Positions 43,318 through 52,645 of a DNA stretch of 64,000 nucleotides are shown in pieces (positions within the stretch are counted from its first letter, which is position 1; every line of letters begins with the position of its first letter). A model generated the notes under the pieces. The model was not told the origin of the DNA. It saw only the letters and a list, made by a program, of their open reading frames with translations, and made no database searches. Location of the stretch: positions 1-64,000 of the forward strand of contig JAOABQ010000084.1 of NCBI GenBank assembly GCA_026418275.1, in the 5' to 3' direction. The position numbers and the translations under genes were made by a program. The DNA is from Clostridia bacterium (GTDB lineage: Bacteria; Bacillota; Clostridia; Acetivibrionales; DSM-2933).

Positions 43318-45039
43318 ATGTCATTGTCTGAGATGTTTAGCAATAAAAAAGTTATAGTATTTGGTACAGGAAAGTTTCAACAAAATTTTGAAGTAATTAT
43401 AAATAATTTAGATATAATATTTTATGTCGACAATAATGACAATAAAAAAGGCACAATTTATAACGGAAAAATGGTGAAGGGCCCTGAGAGTATTTTGGAA
43501 TATGATTTATTTGATATAGTAGTTATTGTGGCAAGCTCGTATTATGATGAAATTGCTAAACAGTTAGCTGGGATGGGCTTGCAAGAAGACAAAAATTTTA
43601 TTAACGCAATAAAAATATTAAATTATCGATCTCCCTTTTCAATACTTTATGAAAGGAAGGTTGTTATTTTTGGAACTGGCTCAGTTCAAAAGGCTTTTGA
43701 GAGTATCTTTAATGATCTGGACGTTATTTATTATGTTGATAACGACCAAGCAAAAAATGGCATGGTGTATAATGGGAAGTGTATAAAAAACCCAGAGACT
43801 ATTTTAGAAGACGTTTTAGATAACATATTAGTTATTATAGCAAGTTCATTTTATTTAGAAATTTCTATGCAGCTTGATAATTGGGGGCTGTGCGAAAAAG
43901 TAAACTATGTAAATGCTTTAGATTTTTTTAAACTGCAATCAGAGACTTTTGATTACTTAAAGCTACCGCCATCAAAGCTCTTTTACCAAATAATAACTGA
44001 TACCCAAAAGGTAAAATATTTTTGCAATAGGCCATTTGAGAATATGAACATAGATCATAATGGAGATGCTTTTTTATGCTGCTCAGGTTGGCTTAATATT
44101 TCAATTGGGAACTTAATAGACAACAAGCTAATGGATGTTTGGAATTCAATGTACGCAAGGATTCTTAGATTATCTGTTTTAAACGGTACATATACCTTCT
44201 GCAATACTGATTACTGCCCGCTAAAAGCCTATAAATCCAAAGAACATCTGAGTGTTTGTTCTAAGAATATTATTAAAAACAAGATTGTCAACTTAACAAA
44301 TGGACCAAAAAGCTTAGAACTTCTTTATGATTATTCTTGCAATCTAAGTTGTATAACATGCCGGAAAGGATTCATGAAACTTGATGATCAGAAAGTTGCC
44401 AAATTAGAACTAATGCAAAATAGGATTCTACAGGAAGGTTTAAAAAATGTCCAAATGATAACTATAGGCAATGGAGAGTTCTTTGTTAGCAGACTATATA
44501 AACTTTTTTTGAAGGAAATAAATTTTGAACAAAATCCAAACATTGAAATTATTATTTTAACAAACGCTTTATTATTTAATCCTAAAAATTGGGGTGAGGT
44601 TGAGAGTATTCATGGTAAAAATGTTCATGTTACGGTTTCAATCGATGCTGCAACAGAAAAAACATATAGAACTATACGTAAGGGTGGGGAATTTAATACT
44701 CTTTTAAAGAATCTCAAATTTATTTCAGAACTTAGAAAAAAAGGCGATATAGCGAGATTGCAATTTAATTTCGTTGTTCAGCAGAGAAATTATAAAGAGA
44801 TGAAACAATTTATTGATTTAGCACAACGGTTTGAGATAGATATGGTGGCATTTAATAAACTGCAGAATTGGGGGACTTTTACCAATAATGAGTTTGAGGA
44901 TTTAGCCATCCATAATAAAACGCATCCTGAACACCAACAATTTATAAGTATGTTACAAGACCCCATTTTTAAACTCCCTATGATTTTATCCTCAAACCTA
45001 ATAAACAAGGACGGGACAAAATTAGTAGAGGTAATTTGA
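43318..45039 (+). CDS. radical SAM protein with two N-terminal GTG modules and an inverted domain order
   Basis: 573 residues. Two modules in tandem: residues 10-101 (FGTG 15-18, FYVDNNDNKKG, ASSYYDEIAKQL) and 113-205 (FGTG 118-121, YYVDNDQAKNG, ASSFYLEISMQL). Next comes a cysteine-bearing region, Cys 236, 254, 255, 295 and 300, with NMNIDHNGDAFLCCSGW, which reads like a SPASM domain. Only then comes the radical SAM motif CNLSCITC at 341-348. SPASM domains normally follow the radical SAM domain, so the order is reversed. AGAGGTGG upstream selects ATG 43318 over GTG 43309. The two modules are clearly a duplication. Substrate unknown. Confidence 0.8.
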   Translation: MSLSEMFSNKKVIVFGTGKFQQNFEVIINNLDIIFYVDNNDNKKGTIYNGKMVKGPESILEYDLFDIVVIVASSYYDEIAKQLAGMGLQEDKNFINAIKILNYRSPFSILYERKVVIFGTGSVQKAFESIFNDLDVIYYVDNDQAKNGMVYNGKCIKNPETILEDVLDNILVIIASSFYLEISMQLDNWGLCEKVNYVNALDFFKLQSETFDYLKLPPSKLFYQIITDTQKVKYFCNRPFENMNIDHNGDAFLCCSGWLNISIGNLIDNKLMDVWNSMYARILRLSVLNGTYTFCNTDYCPLKAYKSKEHLSVCSKNIIKNKIVNLTNGPKSLELLYDYSCNLSCITCRKGFMKLDDQKVAKLELMQNRILQEGLKNVQMITIGNGEFFVSRLYKLFLKEINFEQNPNIEIIILTNALLFNPKNWGEVESIHGKNVHVTVSIDAATEKTYRTIRKGGEFNTLLKNLKFISELRKKGDIARLQFNFVVQQRNYKEMKQFIDLAQRFEIDMVAFNKLQNWGTFTNNEFEDLAIHNKTHPEHQQFISMLQDPIFKLPMILSSNLINKDGTKLVEVI

Positions 45040-45040
45040 G

Positions 45041-46414
45041 GTGAGTAAACTGTATAAAAATATTATTATTGAGTTAAGCGGCATATGTAATGGAAAATGT
45101 ACCTGGTGTACCACTGGAATGGCAAATAGAAAAGGCTTAAAACCCAGCGGCGGGTACATGTGTGCATCCAAATTTATTGAACTAATGCAGTATTTGCAGT
45201 CAAACAAAATAATTGACGACAACTCTAACTTATACCTTTATAACTGGGGAGAGCCATTATTAAATCCCGAGGTTAAGGAGATTATCAAACATCTAAATAA
45301 GAGCGGCATACATTTTATTTTAAGCACAAATGCATCAAAACCGGTACTTTTTGATGGCTCCAATGATTTGAAAACTTTAAAGGAATTAAGGTTCTCTATG
45401 CCTGGTTTCAGCCAAGAGTCCTATAATAGAATTCATGGTTTTGATTTTAACACCATTAAAAACAATATTTCTTCTATACTTGAAAACTATAGGAACTGTG
45501 GCTTTCAAGGAGATGCCAGCATTTACTACCACGTTTACCAATTTAATGTCCGCGAGTTGGAAAAAGCTTATGAATTTTCTGCAAGAGAAAGAATCAATAT
45601 TTATCCTTATTATGCCTATCTAAACGATTATAAAACGTTTAAAGAGTATCTTGCTTCTACAATGCAGTATGATCAATTAAAAAAGGCTTCCCAAGAATTA
45701 TTCTTATTTTATATTGATCAAGAATTGAAAGATATGCCGGATGAGTATACATGCAATCAAATGGATGAATTCCTGGTCATAGATGAAAATTGTGAACTGC
45801 TTACATGTTGTGTAATTGACAAAGAAAATGAATACTATTCATTAGGAAGTATCTTTAACTATTCATTATCGGAGGTTGAGAATTTAAAAAGAAGTCAGCC
45901 TATATGTGAAGAATGCAAAAAGTACGGAGTTATATACCTTATTCAAAGTATCTTAAGTGAGAAATTGAATCATTTTGAAAATGGCTATACCAGGTATTTA
46001 AAGGAAAATGATTTTTGCTGTCAAAGTATAAATAGTGTGCAAAGCCGATTTGATAGAGAAGTACAAAGGCGGATAGAAGCAGATATTATTAGGCTGAGAA
46101 ATGAAATTCAATATCTGATGGAGAGAAGCAGGGAAAAACAAATAAATTATCTAATTTGGGGGGCAGGTAACGGGGGGGAACTGGCAAAATACTTCATAAC
46201 AAGTGTATTGCCAAACTTTAATTTGGTTGGATACATTGATAAATTTAAATTGGGAGAATTGAACAGAATTCCCATATTTAAACCTCAAGTCCTTGGAGAA
46301 TTAAATTTTGATTATATTATTATTGCGACTACTCCGGGAAAGAGTGAGGCGAATCAGAAGTTAGTTGATTTAGGTCTTAGAAGGGTGAAAGATTTTATAG
46401 AAATTATTTTTTAG
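45041..46414 (+). CDS. radical SAM enzyme with C-terminal GTG module
   Basis: 457 residues. Radical SAM motif CNGKCTWC at Cys 16, 20, 23, very near the N terminus, then NWGEPLLNPEV and STNAS. A SPASM-like region has CNQMDEF, LTCCV and CEECKKYG. A charged helical stretch at about 330-362 is followed by the module at 364-457 (WGAG at 373-376, PNFNLVGYIDKFKLG, ATTPGKSEANQKL). Starts with GTG one base after the stop of the previous gene; AGAGG is nine bases upstream. Its module and that of the 41.4-kb protein form a sub-family. Confidence 0.82.
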   Translation: MSKLYKNIIIELSGICNGKCTWCTTGMANRKGLKPSGGYMCASKFIELMQYLQSNKIIDDNSNLYLYNWGEPLLNPEVKEIIKHLNKSGIHFILSTNASKPVLFDGSNDLKTLKELRFSMPGFSQESYNRIHGFDFNTIKNNISSILENYRNCGFQGDASIYYHVYQFNVRELEKAYEFSARERINIYPYYAYLNDYKTFKEYLASTMQYDQLKKASQELFLFYIDQELKDMPDEYTCNQMDEFLVIDENCELLTCCVIDKENEYYSLGSIFNYSLSEVENLKRSQPICEECKKYGVIYLIQSILSEKLNHFENGYTRYLKENDFCCQSINSVQSRFDREVQRRIEADIIRLRNEIQYLMERSREKQINYLIWGAGNGGELAKYFITSVLPNFNLVGYIDKFKLGELNRIPIFKPQVLGELNFDYIIIATTPGKSEANQKLVDLGLRRVKDFIEIIF

Positions 46415-46546
46415 TCTATAGGCTTCAATAAAGTGAATAGGGGAATAATGATTTGTAAAACTTTGCGTCATAATCTCTGAAATATTGTTTATAAAGCTTG
46501 TTAAAATGTACTTTTGAATAAAAAATACAATGCTGGGGAAGAAAAT

Positions 46547-48631
46547 ATGAAAATAATTGCTTTCTATTTACCGCAATACCATCCTATTGCTGAAAATAAT
46601 GAATGGTGGGGAGAAGGGTTTACTGAATGGACAAACGTGGCAAAAGCGCGGCCTTCCTATAGTGGACATTACCAGCCGCATATCCCATCAGATCTTGGAT
46701 TTTATGATTTAAGGTTGGAGGAAACAAGAATTACACAAGCAAAATTAGCCCAGGAGTATGGGCTTGGAGGTTTTTGCTATTACCATTATTGGTTTAATGG
46801 TAAGCTGCTTCTGGAAAGGCCATTCAATGAAGTACTCTTGTCAGGTAAGCCGAATTTCCCATTCTGCCTATGCTGGGCAAATGAAAATTGGACACGCAGG
46901 TGGGATGGAAAAGAGAAAGAGGTACTTATTGAACAAAACTATGCAGAGTACAACCCCAAAGAGCATATGGAGTGGCTAAGCACGGCCTTTGCCGATCATA
47001 GATATATTAAAGTAAATGGAAAACCTTTATTTTTGGTTTACCGGGCCAGCGACATACCAAACCTAAAGGAAATCATCTCTGTATGGCGTGAAACCGCAAA
47101 ATCCAAAGGACTTCCGGGGATTTACATCTGTCCTGCGAGAAATTCGCAGAATGTTTTTTCGGATGAGGAAATCATAGAGGCTGGTTTTGATGCAATTTAC
47201 GAGTTTGAGCCAAACATCAAGGGCTATACGGAAAGGTTAAACCTAACCGGGTTACCCGGGCTCAATGTAATCAGCTACAGGGATTTGATAAAAGATGCAT
47301 TGAAGAAAGGGAAAAACAAAGATATTACTGTTTTTCCTTGTGTTTTTCCGAGTTGGGATAATAGTGCCAGGAGAAGAAACGAGGCTACAATTATCCAAAA
47401 TGAAGATGAGGTTCTTTATAAAGAATGGTTAAAGCATGCCGTATGGCGAATTGAAGATAACCAAAAAGACGAACAAATTGTTTTTATCAATGCATGGAAT
47501 GAGTGGGGGGAAGGATGCCATCTTGAACCTGATTTGAAACATGGAAGAAAGTTTTTGGAAGCTACCAGGCAGGTACTTCTTGAAAACGGAAAAATGAATC
47601 AAATGAATGATGTAAATAGAAAGGCAAAAAGAAATTATATATCGGAAATTTCTTATGGAACGGAGAAACTCTCTAACACACCGGTTTATTATGAGATTAA
47701 TATAAAAAGGCCGCTATATGTATGGGGGACAGGCAGTTCAGGCAAGGCAAGCATCGATTTGTTGAGAGAATTAAATGTTAGTGTGGAAGGATTTTTGGAC
47801 AGCAATCCGTTAAAATGGGGAAATTGTATTGAAACATTTATGGTATATTCGCCTGAAGAAGTTTTAAATACGCATTCTAAGGCTGATACCCGCCCATATA
47901 TCATTATTGCATCTATGTATGACGATGAAATTACTCCTATTCTAGAGGCTAGGGGTTTTAATAATCAGGTGGATTATGCAGTAAATATTTCAAATTATGC
48001 AGTCACCATGAGTACTGCAAGCGGAAATGAGCGGCTTATAGTCCGTTCAGCAAGGAAGCCCATTTGTAATATTTGTGGGTATGCGCATTTTGCATCTTTA
48101 AAAGATGAAGAAACAAAATATATAAATCGGTATAGATGTAAGAAGTGTGGTTCATTACCTCCTGAAAGAATGGTTATTCAAGTTCTATCAGAGGATATAG
48201 GCATGTATGGACTGCCACTTTTAGAATGGCCTCCTGATAAGAACCTAAAGCTTCTAAATATAGGTGAGAATGATGCGTATGCGCCTTTTTTGAAAATGGT
48301 TTGTGACTTTTACACCAATAGTAACAGAAAAGAGGAGCTATCTGACTTTAAGAATGAATTTTTCGATAGTGTGCTTTTAACCGGTGTGACTTCATTAAGT
48401 GCTGAGGAAATAAAGGTAATTGGACAGAGCATTTTTAGGGTTTTAAAGGAATGCGGAATATTGGTTGTAGGATATGCCGGCTCATATGATAATGAAAAAC
48501 TTGTGGAAGAAGAGTTTACTGATATTTGCAACATCTTTAAAGATTTATCTTTCCAGGTAGGTGTAGTGGTGCGGGATTATCCGATAAATAATATAAACTA
48601 TCAAAGAATAATATGCGCTAGAAAGTGCTGA
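46547..48631 (+). CDS. WbsX/GH99-like protein with GTG module and zinc-ribbon methyltransferase-like C terminus
   Basis: 694 residues in three parts. Residues 1-340 match the WbsX glycosyltransferase/GH99-like family: YLPQYHPIAENNEWWGEGF, YHYWFNGKLLLERPF, CWANENWTRRWDG and FINAWNEWGEGCHLEP. The module is at 388-482 (WGTG 393-396, GFLDSNPLKWGN, IASMYDDEITPIL). The last part has a zinc ribbon (Cys 507, 510, 531, 534) and a degenerate methyltransferase-like fold (LLNIGENDAYAPF, RVLKECGILVVGY). ATG 46547 follows GGGGAAG; the frame is open to 46514. WbsX-like proteins occur in polysaccharide clusters, and hydrolase against transferase activity is not settled by sequence. Confidence 0.78.
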   Translation: MKIIAFYLPQYHPIAENNEWWGEGFTEWTNVAKARPSYSGHYQPHIPSDLGFYDLRLEETRITQAKLAQEYGLGGFCYYHYWFNGKLLLERPFNEVLLSGKPNFPFCLCWANENWTRRWDGKEKEVLIEQNYAEYNPKEHMEWLSTAFADHRYIKVNGKPLFLVYRASDIPNLKEIISVWRETAKSKGLPGIYICPARNSQNVFSDEEIIEAGFDAIYEFEPNIKGYTERLNLTGLPGLNVISYRDLIKDALKKGKNKDITVFPCVFPSWDNSARRRNEATIIQNEDEVLYKEWLKHAVWRIEDNQKDEQIVFINAWNEWGEGCHLEPDLKHGRKFLEATRQVLLENGKMNQMNDVNRKAKRNYISEISYGTEKLSNTPVYYEINIKRPLYVWGTGSSGKASIDLLRELNVSVEGFLDSNPLKWGNCIETFMVYSPEEVLNTHSKADTRPYIIIASMYDDEITPILEARGFNNQVDYAVNISNYAVTMSTASGNERLIVRSARKPICNICGYAHFASLKDEETKYINRYRCKKCGSLPPERMVIQVLSEDIGMYGLPLLEWPPDKNLKLLNIGENDAYAPFLKMVCDFYTNSNRKEELSDFKNEFFDSVLLTGVTSLSAEEIKVIGQSIFRVLKECGILVVGYAGSYDNEKLVEEEFTDICNIFKDLSFQVGVVVRDYPINNINYQRIICARKC

Positions 48632-48757
48632 ATTCAACTTTAACGTTATAGTGTGAATACCTCTTCAAAAAGGTATGCTAATAGCATTTGATTTATGAAC
48701 TGCTAAAAATGAATCAAAAATGAGTATCATAATTTGAAATTGGAAGGGACTGATGAT

Positions 48758-49918
48758 ATGTTTGGTAATCATTCACGGCCTATTTATATTTGGGGGGCAG
48801 GAAGCTGCGGCATAACGACTTTTAAGGATATCGAAAAAAAGTGTAATGTTCAAGGGTTTATTGACAGCAACTCTGAAAAGTGGGGAAGTATCCTGGAAAA
48901 TAAGCAGATTTTCCCGCCTCAAATCCTAAAGGATTCAGCACAGAAGGAATCCCCCTTTGTTGTTATAGCATCTACCTGGGTTGACGAAATTGAACGTGAG
49001 CTTCATTCATTTGATTTTAAAAAGGACAAGGATTATGTACTATATACCGAATTAGGGTATTGTGGTGACAATTGGTTGGAGCAGTACAGCAGATTTATCG
49101 AAATTTGCAATAACAGTTACGCGCCTTTATCCCTTCAAGATTTTAAGGAGTTTGACGATGAATTTTGGTACTGGATGAATACAAAGGGATACCGGGAAAA
49201 TGAAGTCCTTCAAAGACTTCTTTCGCCGCTGCCGGAGGATAAATACCAAATCAGGCTTACGGGCGTAACTGGGGATGTAAGCCTAAGACATGCGTTTAAT
49301 CAATACGTTATTATGAAGGGACTGTTGGAACGTAATCATATCAAGATCGTTGATTTAAAAAGAATTTTGGATTTTGGCTGCGGTTACGGCAGACTGCTTC
49401 GTTTTTTTGCCAAAGACGGTGTAAAATCTGAATTGATAGGAACCGACATTGATCGTGAACTCATTGGTTTTTGCAGGGAGAGCAATAAATTTGGCAGTTA
49501 TTTCTTAAATGAGGCATGGCCGCCACTTGTTTTTGAAGACCATTCATTTGATTTTGTGTTTGCTTTTTCAGTATTTACACATATCTCTGAAAAAAGTCAT
49601 TTGAGTTGGATGGAAGAAATAAACCGGGTGCTTAAACCGGGAGGGGCTTTAATATTTACAATTTGGGCCCACCCAAGTAAAACAAGAGACTATCATGACC
49701 CCCATTTTGAGGATTATGGAAAACTCATAGAAAGATATGAAAACGGAGAATTCTGTTACAGCAATCGCCTTTATAATGGTTCAGATACGTATGGTGAAGC
49801 ATTATATCAACGATCTTATATTAAAGAAAAATGGTCTAAATATTTTGAGATTTTGGATTATACAGAAAGCCATCCGAACTCGCCTTCACAAAATCATATT
49901 CTATTAAGAAAGAAATAA
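48758..49918 (+). CDS. methyltransferase with N-terminal GTG module
   Basis: 386 residues. Module at 6-98 (WGAG 12-15, GFIDSNSEKWGS, IASTWVDEIEREL), then a helical linker and a class I methyltransferase from about 195: ILDFGCGYGRLLRF at 203-216, IGTDID, SVFTHISEKSH, NRVLKPGGALIFTI. Here the module precedes the catalytic domain, in contrast to the radical SAM proteins. GGAAGGG about nine bases upstream selects ATG 48758; TTG 48734 is in frame. The next gene is a glycosyltransferase-methyltransferase fusion. Confidence 0.8.
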   Translation: MFGNHSRPIYIWGAGSCGITTFKDIEKKCNVQGFIDSNSEKWGSILENKQIFPPQILKDSAQKESPFVVIASTWVDEIERELHSFDFKKDKDYVLYTELGYCGDNWLEQYSRFIEICNNSYAPLSLQDFKEFDDEFWYWMNTKGYRENEVLQRLLSPLPEDKYQIRLTGVTGDVSLRHAFNQYVIMKGLLERNHIKIVDLKRILDFGCGYGRLLRFFAKDGVKSELIGTDIDRELIGFCRESNKFGSYFLNEAWPPLVFEDHSFDFVFAFSVFTHISEKSHLSWMEEINRVLKPGGALIFTIWAHPSKTRDYHDPHFEDYGKLIERYENGEFCYSNRLYNGSDTYGEALYQRSYIKEKWSKYFEILDYTESHPNSPSQNHILLRKK

Positions 49919-49938
49919 AAGGTGAAAGAGTTTTATGT

Positions 49939-51312
49939 ATGATAAATGAAAAATTAAGCAGCATTATTATTTTAACCCACAATCAGCTGGAGTACACAAA
50001 ATTATGTTTGGACAGCATCAGGAAGTATACGCATGTTCCCTATGAAATCATCGTTGTTGATAATGCATCCACAGATGGAACGGTCGGTTATCTGGAGCAG
50101 CAAAACGATATCAGGCTAATTAAAAACATTGAAAATAAAGGTTTTGCGGCGGGATGCAACCAAGGGATCATGGCATCGGGCGGTGAATATGTTGTGCTTT
50201 TAAATAATGATACGGTTGTAACCTGTGGTTGGCTCTCCAACCTGATAAGCTGCTTCAGTCATGTAGAAAATGCGGCAGCGGTAGGCCCTGTTACCAATAA
50301 TATTTATGGCAGTCAAAAGATCCGGGCTGAATATGATGACATAAGTAAAATGCAGGAGTTTGCCGAACAATTTAACAACCAGCCGCCCAAATATGAAAAG
50401 GTACTTAAGCTGGTGGGTTTTTGCATGCTTATAAAAAGACAGATGTTAGATATCATAGGTCTTTTGGATGAAAGCTTCAAGGTTGGGAACTATGAAGATG
50501 ATGATTTATGTGTACGGATAATTTTGAGAGGATTTGACCTTTATATTTGCAGAAATACTTTTATCCATCACTTTGGGCGCACAACGTTTGATACTCTTAA
50601 CGTGTCTTACCAATCCATCATGGAAACAAATAAAAATGTGTTCAAAGAAAAGTGGGGTTATGATTTTTCGTATTTTAGTTTTGTAAATCCGAATATCCTT
50701 GATAATATACCGGAATCTGCATCAAAGGTACTGCATATAGGATGTTCAACCGGAGCATTGGCTTTGAGTTTAAAGAACCGTCAAAGTGTAGAAGTTATTG
50801 GGATGGATGCGTGCTCCCAGATGCAGAAAATTGCGGAGCGCTTTTTAGATAAATTCAAGCAAACCAATTTGGAATACAGCTGTTGGAATATGGAGGAAGG
50901 ATACTTTGATGCGATTATTGTAGAGTATACGCTGGAATATATTCTAAATCCTTCTGCTTTTCTGCAGCAATTGGCTAAAGTACTGCAAACGGACGGTATT
51001 CTAATCGTGAGAGTTCCAAATGCAAATTATTTGAAGACGATGGAATGGTTGATGAATGATTCCCTGGATACGGACCTAGGAGTTATTGATAAAAAACGGG
51101 TGATATTAAGACCAAAAGGGTATATTAAAGAGCTGCTTCATAAAAACGGTTTTCAAAGTACAAATGAACTAAGAGTGTATAAAGTACTTACAGAAGATGA
51201 GGAACATAGATTAAAGCAGCTTCACAAGTGTTTTAGGGAAATGAATGGAGAGTGTAATTTTGAAGAGCACGGTAGAACGTACCAATATATTTTTGTTTCA
51301 AAAAAGTTGTAG
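49939..51312 (+). CDS. GT2 glycosyltransferase fused to a methyltransferase
   Basis: 457 residues. The GT2 (GT-A fold) domain spans about 1-235: IIILTHNQLEYTKLCLDSI, VDNASTDGT, NKGFAAGCNQGI and LLNNDTVV. A class I methyltransferase-like domain follows from about 255: VLHIGCSTGALAL, GMDACSQM, YTLEYILNPSAFL and ILIVRVPNANYL. Such fusions can add a sugar and then cap it by methylation, but the two activities may also serve separate acceptors. AAAGGTG precedes the start. The enzyme lacks a signal peptide and should act in the cytoplasm. Confidence 0.85.
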   Translation: MINEKLSSIIILTHNQLEYTKLCLDSIRKYTHVPYEIIVVDNASTDGTVGYLEQQNDIRLIKNIENKGFAAGCNQGIMASGGEYVVLLNNDTVVTCGWLSNLISCFSHVENAAAVGPVTNNIYGSQKIRAEYDDISKMQEFAEQFNNQPPKYEKVLKLVGFCMLIKRQMLDIIGLLDESFKVGNYEDDDLCVRIILRGFDLYICRNTFIHHFGRTTFDTLNVSYQSIMETNKNVFKEKWGYDFSYFSFVNPNILDNIPESASKVLHIGCSTGALALSLKNRQSVEVIGMDACSQMQKIAERFLDKFKQTNLEYSCWNMEEGYFDAIIVEYTLEYILNPSAFLQQLAKVLQTDGILIVRVPNANYLKTMEWLMNDSLDTDLGVIDKKRVILRPKGYIKELLHKNGFQSTNELRVYKVLTEDEEHRLKQLHKCFREMNGECNFEEHGRTYQYIFVSKKL

Positions 51313-51339
51313 CGAATTTCTTAGGGAGACAATAGGGTT

Positions 51340-52533
51340 ATGAGTATGGTAAATATCGAAGGGTATATTTCAGCAGTAATTCCGTCCTTTAATGCCGAAA
51401 AATACATTGAAGATACTTTAACAAGCTTATTAACGCAGACCCAAAGTATTGATGAAATTATAGTTGTGGACAATGGAAGCCAGGATCAGACATTAAGGGT
51501 TATAGAAGATTTTAAAAGGAAGTATGACCCTAACCTTAAGATTTATTCCCTTGAAAGAAATTATGGTGCGTCCTATGCCCGAAACTACGGTGTTAACAAA
51601 GCTTCAGGAGAATTTATTCTATTTATGGATTCGGACGACATAGCCGAGCCGGATTTATTGGAGAAGGAATTGAATAAGCTTAAGGATATGTCAAGCTTAA
51701 GCTGTGCTTGCTGGGTGTTGGCACACAGCGCATATTCCCAAATTAATGAAAGCGGAACCGAAATAGGAGGCATCCATCACTGGAAGCAGGTTGGGGCAGA
51801 TGAAATCCTGGGGTATGAATTCATAAGAAATTATGTCATTACAACTTCCGGAGTATTGGTGAAAAAAATTGAATTTATCAAAGCGGGCGGTTTTAATACT
51901 TCCTTGGCTTGTTCGGAGGATTGGGACTTATGGCTCCGGTTGGCTGCCGCCGGTGGCTTTGCTTATGTAGATGAACCTTTGATAAGAGTTAGAAGACATG
52001 GTGAAAATATTTCAGCAAAGATATGTAAAATGTTAGATGGAGAAAAAAATGTTTTAAAAAGGTACGACCTAGAATTTATTCAGCAAGCGGTATATAAAAG
52101 AAAACTGTCCGATGAGCAAAATTTAATCGATTTTGTTTCAATACTTTTTAGACTGGGGTACTGGGAAGAGGGTTACAAGAAGATTAAGAACGCTCTAGTC
52201 TCAGGACACTATACATATAACACGCATTTTTACTTAGGTGTATATTACCTTTATAAAAAAGACTATGAAAAAGCCGGGGAAGAATTTTTAAAAACGGTTT
52301 CTTTAAAACAGAGTCATGGTGCTGCGCTAAATAATTTGGGTGCGATCAATGGTGTTATGGGAAAGTATTCCGAGGCAGAAGCCTACTTAAAAAATGTTTT
52401 GGAACTATATCCCGATTATTGTGATGCATTATTAAATTTAAAGCTGATACGTATAGGAGGAAATATTACTCCTCAAAAGGTTCGGTTTACTTGGCGGGAG
52501 CTTAGAGAGGTACTCTTAAAATATAACGAATAA
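51340..52533 (+). CDS. GT2 glycosyltransferase with C-terminal TPR-like repeats
   Basis: 397 residues. The GT2 domain covers about 8-230: AVIPSFNAEKYIEDTLTSL, VDNGSQDQT, LERNYGASYARNYGV, the metal-binding MDSDD and the ED motif in CSEDWDLWLRL. Residues about 260-370 are tetratricopeptide-like: FYLGVYYLYKKDYEKAGEEF, AALNNLGAINGVMGKYSEAE. TPR tails on glycosyltransferases can mediate contact with a protein acceptor, which would suit flagellin (inference). Start ATG after TTAGGGAGA. Confidence 0.85.
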   Translation: MSMVNIEGYISAVIPSFNAEKYIEDTLTSLLTQTQSIDEIIVVDNGSQDQTLRVIEDFKRKYDPNLKIYSLERNYGASYARNYGVNKASGEFILFMDSDDIAEPDLLEKELNKLKDMSSLSCACWVLAHSAYSQINESGTEIGGIHHWKQVGADEILGYEFIRNYVITTSGVLVKKIEFIKAGGFNTSLACSEDWDLWLRLAAAGGFAYVDEPLIRVRRHGENISAKICKMLDGEKNVLKRYDLEFIQQAVYKRKLSDEQNLIDFVSILFRLGYWEEGYKKIKNALVSGHYTYNTHFYLGVYYLYKKDYEKAGEEFLKTVSLKQSHGAALNNLGAINGVMGKYSEAEAYLKNVLELYPDYCDALLNLKLIRIGGNITPQKVRFTWRELREVLLKYNE

Positions 52534-52645
52534 TACTTATTTGCAATAAATAACGGTATTTGAATTTTTCGATAAGGGTTTTTAAAGTTAGTTCATGCCG
52601 TTTCGTGCAGATGAACATAAGACGATTGTAAAAGGGGAAATTCAA

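Noticed and set aside
48655..48680. Small hairpin ATACCT/AGGTAT after the WbsX-like gene
   Set aside because: The stem is only six pairs and no T-run follows, so it is not a convincing terminator.
52550..52580. Possible sigma-28 site with TTTTTCGATAAG
   Set aside because: The distance from TAAA to CGATAA is 19 bases, two more than in the flagellin promoters, and the flanks do not match.
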